A stretch of 64,000 nt of DNA from assembly GCA_017471085.1 (NCBI GenBank), contig JAFUWW010000071.1, positions 1 to 64,000 of the forward strand. Reading direction: 5' to 3'. This document shows, piece after piece, positions 17,076 to 25,361 of the stretch. This DNA comes from Bacteroidales bacterium. Lineage in GTDB: Bacteria; Bacteroidota; Bacteroidia; Bacteroidales; UBA932. The position numbers were made by a program, and so were the translations under genes. Positions within the stretch are counted from its first letter, which is position 1; each line of letters opens with the position of its first letter. The notes under the pieces are model-generated. The model made no database searches, was not told where the DNA came from, and saw only the letters and a list, made by a program, of their open reading frames with translations.

Positions 17076-17568
17076 GAGAATTTAAAATTTGCGCGAAGTT
17101 ACACAATTTATCGGAGATTCTTAAATTTCGTTCAAATCCCCTTTTTCCGCCCATCACCTGTTTACATAATTAAATCAATACTACGCATTGTTCGGTTTTA
17201 ATTTGTAAACAATTTCACATTTGCCAAATCCTTATGCGTATAGTCTGCTAAAATGACATAATTTATTTTTATGACTTAGTTTTTAATTCTACATTATACT
17301 TATAATCAGCTATTTACTAAATCTCATATAAAACATCACAACAACTATTGAAAGGGCACAGACTCATCTCGATGCCAAATCGCCGCAATTAATTAGATGT
17401 TTTCATAATTTATATCTAAATAAATCAGATAATTAAAACAAATATACTAAAGTGTAGATTTAACTAATTCCGGAATAATTCCATCCATAGAATCCCCTAT
17501 TGAGACCCTACTGCGATTTTGTTTTTCAAACTATTTATTTTACTTTTGTAAAAATAACATTCAAAATT
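17076..17568. other. AT-rich intergenic region, 0.5 kb, no gene recognised
   Basis: About 490 bases much richer in A+T than the flanking genes, with stop codons in all frames. It holds the divergent start regions of queA (leftward) and the Xre regulator (rightward). A leftward TATATTTG box lies at 17439-17446, but no conserved ORF or terminator follows it before queA. No DnaA-box cluster, tRNA-like fold or repeat array was seen by eye. It could be a long regulatory region, an unannotated small RNA or the scar of a lost gene. Confidence 0.5.
17541..17548 (+). promoter_or_regulatory. -7 promoter element (TACTTTTG) of the Xre-type regulator
   Basis: TAnnTTTG match 20 bases before the ATG at 17569, at the edge of the AT-rich gap. 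Confidence 0.6.
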
Positions 17569-17910
17569 ATGAACCGACGTCTTTTGCAATTTTTGCAGGC
17601 CGAAAACATCACGCAGGCACAACTGGCCGATGTGCTTGACGTAGCCCGCGGCAGCGTCTCCCACATCCTTTCCGGCCGCAACAAGCCAGGCTACGATTTT
17701 CTGGAGAGTCTCCTGCTGCACTACCCGCAGCTGAACCTGGACTGGCTCATGACCGGAAAAGGCCGCATGTACCGCGATTCTGCCGCCCCTTCAGACCAGG
17801 AGGAAGCCCTGCCATTCCCGGAGGAAACGGTTCCTGCAGTCCGAGAAATCAGCCATATCCTGGTGTTTTACACCGACAATACCTTCCAGGAGTACCATCC
17901 GGCGCAATAA
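17569..17910 (+). CDS. Xre-family helix-turn-helix protein
   Basis: A 113-residue protein with an N-terminal HTH_3 domain (about residues 4-60): the helix pair ITQAQLADVLDVARGSVSHI fits the phage-repressor pattern, followed by LSGRNKPGYDFLESLL and the typical LNLDWLMTGKGRMY ending. The C-terminal 45 residues are acidic and unstructured-looking. Similar small regulators are found as chromosomal housekeeping genes in Bacteroidales, not only in phages. The start was set at 17569 by the promoter position. It lies just ahead of the DHOD-like/cinA operon but has its own promoter. Confidence 0.8.
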   Translation: MNRRLLQFLQAENITQAQLADVLDVARGSVSHILSGRNKPGYDFLESLLLHYPQLNLDWLMTGKGRMYRDSAAPSDQEEALPFPEETVPAVREISHILVFYTDNTFQEYHPAQ

Positions 17911-17915
17911 TTTTG

Positions 17916-17923
17916 TATCTTTG
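17916..17923 (+). promoter_or_regulatory. -7 promoter element (TATCTTTG) of the DHOD-like/cinA operon
   Basis: Perfect TAnnTTTG match starting six bases after the Xre gene ends. It overlaps the longest possible start (TTG 17913) of the next gene and so fixes its start at 17949. Confidence 0.65.
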
Positions 17924-17948
17924 CAGCGCAACCAATCTTCTCCGGCAG

Positions 17949-18629
17949 ATGTTCGGCTTGTTCAAACACCGCTTCAAAGGTCTGGAAAAAGAAGTTTCCA
18001 GCCTCTCCCTGCATAATCCCGTGGGGCTTTCCAGCCACACGGAAGGATTCCGCTACCGCCAGGTAAACGGCATGGGATTCGGTTTCGTAACGCTTACGCC
18101 GGACAACCGGAATCTACTGGAATGGATCCAGCGTCTGGCTGCGGACCGGGAAGAAGGAACGCTGTTCGCCGTCAACCTGAATCAAGACATAGAGCGCTCA
18201 TTCTCACTTGTTTACGATTTTGCAGATTTTATCATCATCGACACGGACAGCAACAACGGGATCGACTCGTCAGATTTGGCCGACATTCCCATCCTCATCG
18301 ATGAACTGCTGAATCTGCGCCTCTGCTACGAGTATCTGACGCCCATCTTCGTACGGCTTCCTGCCGTACTCACAGACGAAGAAATGCAGTCAGTGCTGTC
18401 CTACTGTCAGCTGTCCGGCATCAACGGCATTGTCTGCTCCGGACTGAGCACCGTCAAAAAAGTACTGGACCTCACCCTGAGGCGCATGCCCGTCATCGGC
18501 ACGGCCACTTCCATCGAAGAAGCCGCCGCCATGCTTCAGGAAGGCGCCTCCCTCATAGAAATGGACACTCGTCCGCAAGCAGCCTTGAAACTGCTTAAAA
18601 CCCTCGAAAAAGAAGCAAAAAAAGCATGA
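17949..18629 (+). CDS. Degenerate dihydroorotate-dehydrogenase-like TIM-barrel protein
   Basis: A 226-residue protein. GMGFGFVTLTP resembles the early FMN-binding strand of class 2 PyrD, and FVRLPA, then GIVCSG, then a Gly/Ala-rich strand (VIGTATSIEEAAAMLQEGA) resemble the later strands of the barrel. The usual catalytic Ser and the conserved Lys/Asn ring around FMN and orotate are not obvious, and it is about 100 residues shorter than true PyrD (around 330). It is therefore probably a non-catalytic or repurposed paralogue. It overlaps cinA by four bases (ATGA), so the two are translationally coupled. It could also be another flavin-barrel family. Confidence 0.6.
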   Translation: MFGLFKHRFKGLEKEVSSLSLHNPVGLSSHTEGFRYRQVNGMGFGFVTLTPDNRNLLEWIQRLAADREEGTLFAVNLNQDIERSFSLVYDFADFIIIDTDSNNGIDSSDLADIPILIDELLNLRLCYEYLTPIFVRLPAVLTDEEMQSVLSYCQLSGINGIVCSGLSTVKKVLDLTLRRMPVIGTATSIEEAAAMLQEGASLIEMDTRPQAALKLLKTLEKEAKKA

Positions 18630-19885
18630 TTAACGCTTGCATCTGCACCATTGGCGATGAAATCCTCATCGGCCAGGTGCTTGACACCAATTCCTCCCAT
18701 CTTGCAGTAGCCCTGGAGGAGGCCGGCGTACGTGTCACCCGCATGGTTTCCATCGGCGACAACAAGAAAGACATCCGTGAAACGCTTAAAAAAGAGCTTT
18801 CCCGCAATTCCGTAGTCATTACCACCGGTGGACTTGGTCCCACCAAGGACGATATCACCAAGGATATCCTGGCCCGCCTTTCAGGAAGCAGAGGCTATGT
18901 AGAGCACGCCGGCCAGATGGAGATCATCCGCAAGCGGCTCGCCAGCCGGAATCTGAGTATGCTCCCCTCCAACCAGGCCCAGGCGCTGGTGCCGGATTCG
19001 GCGGAAGTAATTGTAAATAAGAATGGTACGGCCCCCATCATGGTCTTCCGCAACATCTGCGGAGGCGGTACGCTGTATGCCCTGCCCGGCGTTCCGCATG
19101 AGGCAGTGGCCGCCATCCCGGACATCGTGGAGGACATCCGGGCCCATCAGCAGCTCACCCATATCTACCACAGGAACATCATGGTATACGGCATTGCGGA
19201 ATCGGCCCTTTCGGAGCGCATCGCCCCCTGGGAAGACGCCCTCCCGGCCGACATGCACCTGGCCTATCTGCCCAACCAGCTCACGGGCATCCGCTTGCGC
19301 CTTTCCATCTACAGCGGCGACCCCGACGACGAAAAAGCACGGGCAGAACAGCAGATTACCCGGCTCAAGGAGATGCTGGGCGACTTGGTATATGCCGACG
19401 GAGACTCTACTCTTGAGGAAACCCTCGGCGCAATCCTGAAGGCCCACAACCTTACCGTATCGTGCGCGGAATCCTGCACTGGCGGCGAAATCGCCCACCT
19501 GTTCACTTCGGTGTCCGGCTCATCGGCCTATTTCCTGGGATCGGTCACTTCCTACGCTGTCTCAGTGAAAGAAAAAGTACTGGGCGTTCCGGCAGAAACA
19601 ATCAGCAAGTACGGGGTGGTCAGCAGCGAAGTGGCGGCCGCCATGGCGGAAGGCGTCCGCCGGGTTACCGGCAGTGACTATTCCGTGTCAACAACCGGCC
19701 TGGCCGGCCCCTCCGGAGACGAGCACAATCCGGTGGGAACCGTATGGATCGGGGTGGCCGGCCCCCAGGGTACCAAGACCGTGACTTACCGCTACAACAA
19801 CGACCGAAAGCGCAACATCGAGCGCTTTGCAGCCTCTGCGCTGGATTTTCTGCGAAAATCCATTTTAGCAGACTTAAACAGGTGA
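18626..19885 (+). CDS. cinA: CinA-family protein (nicotinamide-nucleotide amidohydrolase)
   Basis: A 419-residue two-domain protein. The N-terminal COG1058/MoCF-like domain (about 1-170) starts INACICTIGDEILIGQVLDT and includes TTGGLGPTKDD. The C-terminal PncC domain (about 260-419) has the signature SCAESCTGGEIAHLFTSVSG and the STTGLAGPSGD loop. PncC deamidates NMN to NaMN in NAD recycling; the N-terminal domain may be an ADP-ribose pyrophosphatase. Translationally coupled to the DHOD-like gene. The domain order and length are typical. Confidence 0.92.
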   Translation: MINACICTIGDEILIGQVLDTNSSHLAVALEEAGVRVTRMVSIGDNKKDIRETLKKELSRNSVVITTGGLGPTKDDITKDILARLSGSRGYVEHAGQMEIIRKRLASRNLSMLPSNQAQALVPDSAEVIVNKNGTAPIMVFRNICGGGTLYALPGVPHEAVAAIPDIVEDIRAHQQLTHIYHRNIMVYGIAESALSERIAPWEDALPADMHLAYLPNQLTGIRLRLSIYSGDPDDEKARAEQQITRLKEMLGDLVYADGDSTLEETLGAILKAHNLTVSCAESCTGGEIAHLFTSVSGSSAYFLGSVTSYAVSVKEKVLGVPAETISKYGVVSSEVAAAMAEGVRRVTGSDYSVSTTGLAGPSGDEHNPVGTVWIGVAGPQGTKTVTYRYNNDRKRNIERFAASALDFLRKSILADLNR

Positions 19886-19893
19886 TAAACAAA

Positions 19894-19938
19894 TAATGAA
19901 ACAAAGCTGTTAAACAACATAACAACTTTGTTTCATTA
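19894..19938. terminator. Bidirectional hairpin between cinA and the dipeptidase gene
   Basis: A long perfect inverted repeat (TAATGAAACAAAG / CTTTGTTTCATTA, with inner TGTT/AACA pairing) sits nine bases after the cinA stop and 16 bases before the convergent dipeptidase stop. It lacks a long T tract, but the placement fits a shared terminator. Confidence 0.6.
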
Positions 19939-19953
19939 CCTGGAGTTTACAAT

Positions 19954-21039
19954 TTAAAACACTGATTTGGAGACCTTTAGCACCCTCTCGAATACGGTCA
20001 TCAGGTTTTTCCCGGTCACCTTCTCGATCTCCGCTTCCGAATAGCCGCGCAAGCGCATTTCGTCTGCAACTTTACCGATCGCGGACACATTGTCCATACC
20101 CGCAGGAGTAATCAGGATTCCGTCAAAATCGGAGCCGATTCCCACATGGTCCACACCGGCAAGCCGGACGGCATGGTCGATATGGTCCACGATTTCCTTC
20201 ACGCCCGGACGGGGCATTTCCAACAGGCGGTCCTGCATCCGGTGCCAGGCTTCGCGCTTCCGCAGATCGGAAGGATCGGCAATGAATGCGGCTTCCACTT
20301 CCTCGGCCTTGTCGAGCAAGGCCACATCCGCCGGGTCTTTGGCAAAACGGTCCGACAGGAAGGACGGACAGAAATTGATGCCGACATAGCCGTCTTTCTC
20401 CCCCAGCGCCTGGAGCATTTCGTCCGTGAGGTTCCTGCGGTGGCCGCATAAGGCACGGCAGCAGGAATGCGTGGCCACTACAGGGGCTTCAGACACCTCC
20501 AGACAGTCCCAGAAGGTGGCGTCGGAGGCATGGGAAAGGTCCACCATGATCCCCAGGCGGTTCATTTCCGCCACGGCTTTCCTGCCAAAGACGCTCAGTC
20601 CGCCCCACCGGCGGCCTTCCGCCGCGCTGTCAGCCAGGGCATTGTCGCCATTATGGGTCAGCGTCACATAGCGCACGCCCAGCCGCCAGAAGGTCCTCAG
20701 CAGCGGCAGGGATTCCTGGATGGGAGATCCGTTCTCCATGCCGATGAAGATGGAAATCAGGCCCTTTTCACGGTTTCTGGCGGCATCCTCCGGAGAAAAG
20801 GCCAGTGCCACTTTGTCCGGGTACGCACCTGCGGCATCATAAGTGGCGGACAACATCTCCAATGCGTAGCGCGTAGCGGCGTCCGGAGCGGCTTCCGCCG
20901 GCGTATAGAGGGCAAAGAAAGCCCCGTCGACTCCCCCGCGTTTCAGTTTGGGGAAGCCGACCTGGGCATAAGGATTGTCCAACCCTGGATCTCGCAGCCT
21001 GAGCAGCTGCGAGGGAGTGTCCATGTGGGAATCGTACAT
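19954..21039 (-). CDS. Membrane dipeptidase (renal dipeptidase, peptidase M19 family)
   Basis: A 361-residue metal-dependent dipeptidase with amidohydrolase fold. The first metal site is DSHMDTP (usually DGHNDLP), with HNGDN, VDLSHASD and HSCCRAL downstream and GIGSDFDG near the C-terminus. No signal peptide is present from the chosen start (MYDSHMDTP at 21039), so it is likely cytoplasmic. The start follows the head-GIN gene's stop by four bases; a longer frame exists but overlaps that gene. Last gene of the thioesterase-Tat-ABC-F operon. Substrate: probably small peptides, including D-containing ones. Confidence 0.88.
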   Translation of the reverse strand: MYDSHMDTPSQLLRLRDPGLDNPYAQVGFPKLKRGGVDGAFFALYTPAEAAPDAATRYALEMLSATYDAAGAYPDKVALAFSPEDAARNREKGLISIFIGMENGSPIQESLPLLRTFWRLGVRYVTLTHNGDNALADSAAEGRRWGGLSVFGRKAVAEMNRLGIMVDLSHASDATFWDCLEVSEAPVVATHSCCRALCGHRRNLTDEMLQALGEKDGYVGINFCPSFLSDRFAKDPADVALLDKAEEVEAAFIADPSDLRKREAWHRMQDRLLEMPRPGVKEIVDHIDHAVRLAGVDHVGIGSDFDGILITPAGMDNVSAIGKVADEMRLRGYSEAEIEKVTGKNLMTVFERVLKVSKSVF

Positions 21040-21043
21040 GGAA

Positions 21044-22030
21044 CTATTTCTTGCCGGCAGGGGCAAGCGTAGATTTGAGCACCCGGGTAATCCGCATCTC
21101 GGGTTCTCCCTCATAGTACACTTCGCTACCGCCGGAAATATTGACATTCAATACTTTGTCGACCTTGGTCCTCAGCTCGCCGCCAGCCATCTCGGTGGTC
21201 ACTTCGGGCACCGGCATGGATAGGGCATCCACTTTCATGTTTTTGTCTCCCTTCACCTTCAAGGTCATGGCAGAACCGCTGAGCGTGATGTTCGAGCGGT
21301 TGTTCGCATTCACCGTCACAAGATCGGTGTGCGTGGAAACAGTGACTTTCGAAGAACCTTCGGTCTCGAGGTTCACGCTCTCGATGGCATCGCCGCCGGT
21401 GTTGACGGAAGAACTGCTGATTGCCTTCACATTCAGTTTGCGGCATTTCAGGGAAACCTTGAGATCGGCGGAAGCTTCTGTTTTCAGGTCGATATCGTTG
21501 TCTGCGTTCAGAATCAGGGTGGCCTGGGCTTTGTCACGCATGTATACAGAAGCCCTGGGGGCCGTTACAGACAGGTTTTTCACCTGGGCTTTGTCGGTCA
21601 GGTTCAGGGCGAAATCGGATGCGTTGAACTCGTCCGTCCCGGAGAGCACGGCATTGTCCGACATGGTGACACCGTTCAGCTCAGGGCAATAAACGATGAC
21701 ACGGAATACCATCTTGGAGGCGTTCTTGCCGGTCAATTCCTTTTTCTTTTCCTTGGGAATGGCATCCTCGTTATAACTGATATGGAGCACTTTGGAGCGC
21801 ACATAGACTTCCACATATTCGGCAGCCTGCTTGTCCACCGTAAGTCTCGTACTGTAGGCGCCCCTGGAAATGGTCACATCAAAGTCGCCGGAAATGTCCA
21901 CGGCATTGAATTCTCCTACGGGAAGCGTCTTCTCCGATATCTGGGAAGACTGGGCTGAAGCGGAAAGGCCCAGCCCAAAAGCTAAAGCAATAATCGCGAT
22001 AGCACTTTTCAAATACTTCTTAATCATCAT
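21044..22030 (-). CDS. Head-GIN domain (DUF2807) exported protein
   Basis: A 328-residue protein with signal peptide (MIKKYLKSAIAIIALAFGLG...SAQ) and the head-GIN/DUF2807 pattern: an initial (F)NAVDISGDFDVTISRG strand followed by many short beta-strands with D/N-x-D/N-x turns (V-x-M-x-D, N-x-x-N), building a right-handed parallel beta-helix. Such proteins are called putative autotransporter adhesins, but function is unknown. Two tandem ATG codons (22030, 22027) are possible starts; the TTG at 22048 is less likely. In the same leftward operon as ABC-F and the dipeptidase (gap 18 bases to ABC-F). Confidence 0.75.
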   Translation of the reverse strand: MMIKKYLKSAIAIIALAFGLGLSASAQSSQISEKTLPVGEFNAVDISGDFDVTISRGAYSTRLTVDKQAAEYVEVYVRSKVLHISYNEDAIPKEKKKELTGKNASKMVFRVIVYCPELNGVTMSDNAVLSGTDEFNASDFALNLTDKAQVKNLSVTAPRASVYMRDKAQATLILNADNDIDLKTEASADLKVSLKCRKLNVKAISSSSVNTGGDAIESVNLETEGSSKVTVSTHTDLVTVNANNRSNITLSGSAMTLKVKGDKNMKVDALSMPVPEVTTEMAGGELRTKVDKVLNVNISGGSEVYYEGEPEMRITRVLKSTLAPAGKK

Positions 22031-22048
22031 CTTAATACATTTTAACAA

Positions 22049-23977
22049 TTAATCTTCCAATTGTTCCGACAAGGTGGCCCATTCTTCCGTATAGGCGTCC
22101 ATGTCGCGCTTCAGGTTCAAATACTCCGCGGTCAGGTCCATGATGTCATCGTCCTTTCCGGGAGCGGCCAGCACTTTCTCAATCTCGGCCATCCGGGTTT
22201 CGTGACGGGCGATCTCCTTTTCCAGGAAACTGACCCGGTTGCGGACCTTCTTCAGCTCTTTCGACTCAGCCTTCCTGGCCTGGAACTGCCTGACCGACTC
22301 CTTTTTTTCTTCTGCCTGAGGCTTGGGAGTATCGGCCTGGACATGCCGTTCGAGTTCCGAGAGAGTCTCCAGTTTCCTCTTCTGCAGGAACTCCGACACG
22401 CTTCCCAGGTGTTCTTTCACCTTTCCGTCGCGGAATTCATACAGTTTGTCCACCAGTCCGTCCAGGAAATCACGGTCATGGGAAACGACAATAAGCGTGC
22501 CGTCAAAGGAAAGCAGAGCCTGCTTCAGGACGTCCTTGGAGCGGATGTCCATGTGGTTGGTCGGTTCGTCCAACGCCAGTACGTTATAGGAAGAGAGCAT
22601 CAGCTTGGCCATGCCCAGCCGGGCCCTTTCGCCGCCGCTGAGCACCGACACCCGTTTGTCGATGTCTTCTCCCTTGAAAAGGAAAGCGCCCAGGATATCG
22701 CGCAGTTTGGTCCGGATGTCCCCTACGGCTATCCTGTCCAGCGTACCGAACACGGTTTCAGAAGGATCCAGCACTTCTTCCTGATTCTGGGCATAATAGC
22801 CGATATGCACATTGTGCCCCACCTTGGCTTCCCCTTCCATCGGCTCCAATTCATTCATGATTACGCGCATGAGGGTGGTCTTTCCCTCACCGTTGCGGCC
22901 GATCAGGGCCACTTTTTCACCGCGTTTGATTTCCATGTCGGCATGGGAGAAAACCACCTTCTGAGGATACCCGACGGTCAGGTCCGTCCCCTTGAAAACC
23001 ACGTCCCCGGAGCGCTGCGCCGGCGGAAACTTGAGGGACAGGCGCGAATTGTCGGTTTCATCTATCTCAATCCGGTCCAGTTTCTCCAGGGCCTTGATGC
23101 GGGACTGCACCTGATTGCTCTTTGTGGGCTTGTAGCGGAAACGGTTGATGAAATCTTCCGTCTTCTCGATCATCCGCTGCTGGTTCTCATAGGCCGCAGT
23201 CTGCTGGGCGATCCTTTCGGAGCGCAGCACCACGTATTCGCTGTAAGGGACTTTGTAATCGTTGATATGGCCCAGGAGAATCTCCACGGTCCGTTTGGTC
23301 ACGTTGTCCAGGAACTTCCTGTCGTGGGAAACCAGCAGAATGGCGCCCCGGAAAGCCTTCAGATAATCCTCGAACCACTCGATGGATTCAATGTCCAGGT
23401 GGTTGGTGGGCTCGTCCAGCAGGAGGACATCCGGCTTGGAAAGCAGGATCTTGGCCAGTTCTATGCGCATGTTCCATCCCTGGCTGAAGGTTTCGGTCCT
23501 GCGCTGCAGTTCATCGGCCTTGAATCCCAGGCCGAAGAGAACCTTTTCCGCCTGGGCGGCGGGTGATTCCCCGGTTTCCAGGCCAAGACGGTCGTTCAAC
23601 GCATTCAGACGGTCGATCAGGGCTGCGTATCCGGCCGATTCGTAGTCGGTCCGGTCCCCCAGCTGGGCGGTGATCCGCTCCATCTCCCGCTCCATTTCAT
23701 GGATATAATCGAAAACGGAAAGCACCTCTTCCATCACCGTATGTCCCCGGTGATGCTCCATGATCTGCGGCAGATAGCCGATCCGGATGCCGGAAGGCAG
23801 GGCAACGGATCCGGATGTCGGGGCCTGCTCCCCGGTAATCAGTTTCATCAAGGTCGATTTCCCGGCACCGTTCTTCCCCACCAGGCCGATCTTGTCGTTG
23901 TCGCTGATGTGGAAGTTGACGTTGTCCAGCAGGACAAAGCTGCCGAATGCAACTGTGACGTTGTTGATGGAAATCAT
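22049..23977 (-). CDS. ABC-F family ATPase (Uup/EttA-like)
   Basis: A 642-residue soluble protein with two ABC modules and no membrane domain. The first Walker A is GKNGAGKST (near residue 36); the second, in the C-terminal half, is GRNGEGKTT. Signatures FSQGWNMR and LSGGERARLGMAKLML are present, followed by LDEPTNHLDI and LDEPTNHMDI Walker B motifs. An Arg/Lys-rich linker with ARM-like segment and a C-terminal coiled coil (about 545-640) are typical of Uup/YdiF. ABC-F factors act on the ribosome. The start codon overlaps the tatC stop (ATGA). No sign of an antibiotic-resistance-type extension. Confidence 0.88.
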   Translation of the reverse strand: MISINNVTVAFGSFVLLDNVNFHISDNDKIGLVGKNGAGKSTLMKLITGEQAPTSGSVALPSGIRIGYLPQIMEHHRGHTVMEEVLSVFDYIHEMEREMERITAQLGDRTDYESAGYAALIDRLNALNDRLGLETGESPAAQAEKVLFGLGFKADELQRRTETFSQGWNMRIELAKILLSKPDVLLLDEPTNHLDIESIEWFEDYLKAFRGAILLVSHDRKFLDNVTKRTVEILLGHINDYKVPYSEYVVLRSERIAQQTAAYENQQRMIEKTEDFINRFRYKPTKSNQVQSRIKALEKLDRIEIDETDNSRLSLKFPPAQRSGDVVFKGTDLTVGYPQKVVFSHADMEIKRGEKVALIGRNGEGKTTLMRVIMNELEPMEGEAKVGHNVHIGYYAQNQEEVLDPSETVFGTLDRIAVGDIRTKLRDILGAFLFKGEDIDKRVSVLSGGERARLGMAKLMLSSYNVLALDEPTNHMDIRSKDVLKQALLSFDGTLIVVSHDRDFLDGLVDKLYEFRDGKVKEHLGSVSEFLQKRKLETLSELERHVQADTPKPQAEEKKESVRQFQARKAESKELKKVRNRVSFLEKEIARHETRMAEIEKVLAAPGKDDDIMDLTAEYLNLKRDMDAYTEEWATLSEQLED

Positions 23978-24711
23978 TTCTTGCAGAGAAGGATGGAAAA
24001 TTCGAACAAACCGTACAAAGGAATGGCCAGGACAAACATGGAGAAAGGATCGCTCGGCGTAATGAAGGCAGCTAATATAAGAACGATTACAATGGCATAC
24101 TTGCGCCAATGCTTCAACTGCTCCCTATGCACGGCTCCAAGGCTGGAAAGCACCAGGATCACCGTGGGAAACTCAAACAGGATGCCTATCAGGAACACCA
24201 TGGAGGTGAACAACGACATGTACGAACTCAGGGAGATGGTGTTGACGATGGCATCGCTCACGCTGAAGTTGGCGAAGAACATCAGGCACACCGGCAGTAC
24301 CACGAAATAGCCGACCACCACCCCCAGATAAAACAGGCCGGAAGACAGGCCGAAAGCTTTCCCCACTGCCTTTTTTTCGTTCTCATACAATGCCGGAGCG
24401 ATGAATTTCCAGATTTCCCACACAATGAACGGGAAAGCCAGCACCACCCCGCAGAGCACCGACACCTTCATATAGGTGAAGAACTGGGCGGACAGGTCGA
24501 TGTTGATGAGTTCCATGGAAAAATGCACGCCCGGAAGCCTGTAGAGCAGAAAATCGGGCTGCGTGGGCCACAAAACCGCCTTGAAAAGCGGTTTCGGGAT
24601 ACAGAGAAAGATGACAGAGAGGAGCGCAACTGCCAGCACCGAGCGGAACAAGGTTCCCCTCAGTGCCTCCAGGTGGTCCCAGAAGGACATTTCGTTGTCT
24701 TGGGAAGACAC
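23974..24711 (-). CDS. tatC: Sec-independent protein translocase TatC
   Basis: A 245-residue inner-membrane protein with six transmembrane segments and the N-terminal MSFWDHLEALRGTLFRS motif that contacts the twin-arginine signal (FWDHLEELR in the family). Motifs FTYMKVSVLCGVVLAFPF and FIAPALYENEKK follow. It forms the signal-recognition part of the Tat translocase, which exports folded cofactor proteins. The stop overlaps the ABC-F start; tatA lies immediately upstream. No separate tatB is seen in the operon. Confidence 0.95.
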   Translation of the reverse strand: MSSQDNEMSFWDHLEALRGTLFRSVLAVALLSVIFLCIPKPLFKAVLWPTQPDFLLYRLPGVHFSMELINIDLSAQFFTYMKVSVLCGVVLAFPFIVWEIWKFIAPALYENEKKAVGKAFGLSSGLFYLGVVVGYFVVLPVCLMFFANFSVSDAIVNTISLSSYMSLFTSMVFLIGILFEFPTVILVLSSLGAVHREQLKHWRKYAIVIVLILAAFITPSDPFSMFVLAIPLYGLFEFSILLCKK

Positions 24712-24712
24712 T

Positions 24713-24922
24713 TTACTTTTCGTCCTTATGATAGGATTCGTCCACGTCCTTGATTTCCTTCTCCACCTCGTTCATCCCGTCTTTGAAACTCTTGACGCCT
24801 TTGCCGAGTCCTTTCATCAGTTCGGGAATCTTCTTGCCTCCGAAAAGAAGCAGAACCACAGCCACGATGGCAACGATTTCCCAAGTTCCAAGCATAATCA
24901 GCGGATACATAATCTCAGGCAT
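24713..24922 (-). CDS. tatA: Tat translocase subunit TatA/TatB
   Basis: A protein of about 69 residues: an N-terminal hydrophobic segment ([23 protein letters not shown] with the Phe-Gly hinge), an amphipathic helix ([19 protein letters not shown]) and an acidic tail. It polymerises to form the Tat channel. Start choice: ATG at 24922 overlaps the upstream thioesterase by eight bases; ATG at 24910 is an alternative. A single TatA with TatC suggests a minimal Tat system. Confidence 0.85.
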   Translation of the reverse strand: MPEIMYPLIMLGTWEIVAIVAVVLLLFGGKKIPELMKGLGKGVKSFKDGMNEVEKEIKDVDESYHKDEK

Positions 24923-25328
24923 TAATAAATTTCTCAAACAATTCTACAATCGGTTCCGGGCAGCGGACAGGCCGGAAGGAGGCGCTGTCGATAAACCCCA
25001 ACGTCACGGTTCCCTCTGCACAAACCACGCCATCCTGATTCACGACCGACTGCCTGATCACCATTTTGGCCATGGGAACACGGTTCACCTCGGCCGTCGC
25101 AGTAAGCACATCCCCCATCCTGGCCGGGTAGCGGAAGTGGCATTCCACCGAAACGATGGGAACCTGGACACCCAGTTCACTTTCGCACTTTTCAATCGGG
25201 AAGCCAAGTTGGACCATCATCTCGTCCCTCGCAATCTCGAAGTAACGGATGTAATTGGAGTGGTGAACCACTGCCATTTGGTCGGTTTCGTAGTACCTAA
25301 CCGGGAAAGTCGACTTAAAAATAGCCAT
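24915..25328 (-). CDS. Acyl-CoA thioesterase (YbgC/FadM hotdog-fold family)
   Basis: A 137-residue 4HBT protein. The signature [20 protein letters not shown] contains the conserved Asp and His of the YbgC clade (usually YxDTDxxGVVYHxxY), and a following helix RDEMMVQLG. It probably hydrolyses acyl-CoA thioesters in the cytoplasm. First gene of the Tat/ABC-F operon. A hairpin at 25329-25361 separates it from valS. Confidence 0.88.
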   Translation of the reverse strand: MAIFKSTFPVRYYETDQMAVVHHSNYIRYFEIARDEMMVQLGFPIEKCESELGVQVPIVSVECHFRYPARMGDVLTATAEVNRVPMAKMVIRQSVVNQDGVVCAEGTVTLGFIDSASFRPVRCPEPIVELFEKFINA

Positions 25329-25361
25329 AACAAAAATGTTATCAATATAAACAATTTTGTT
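25329..25361 (-). terminator. Hairpin between valS and the thioesterase gene
   Basis: Inverted repeat AACAAAA/TTTTGTT with inner TGTT/AACA pairing fills the whole gap from the valS stop (25362) to the thioesterase ATG (25328). No strong T tract follows. It may be a partial terminator or a leader structure of the downstream operon. Confidence 0.35.

Noticed and set aside
17439..17446. TATATTTG box in the AT-rich gap as a promoter
   Set aside because: In DNA this AT-rich the motif is expected by chance, and there is no -33 site or gene after it.
17076..17568. AT-rich gap as a replication origin
   Set aside because: No DnaA-box cluster (TTATCCACA-like) and no dnaA, dnaN or gidA nearby.
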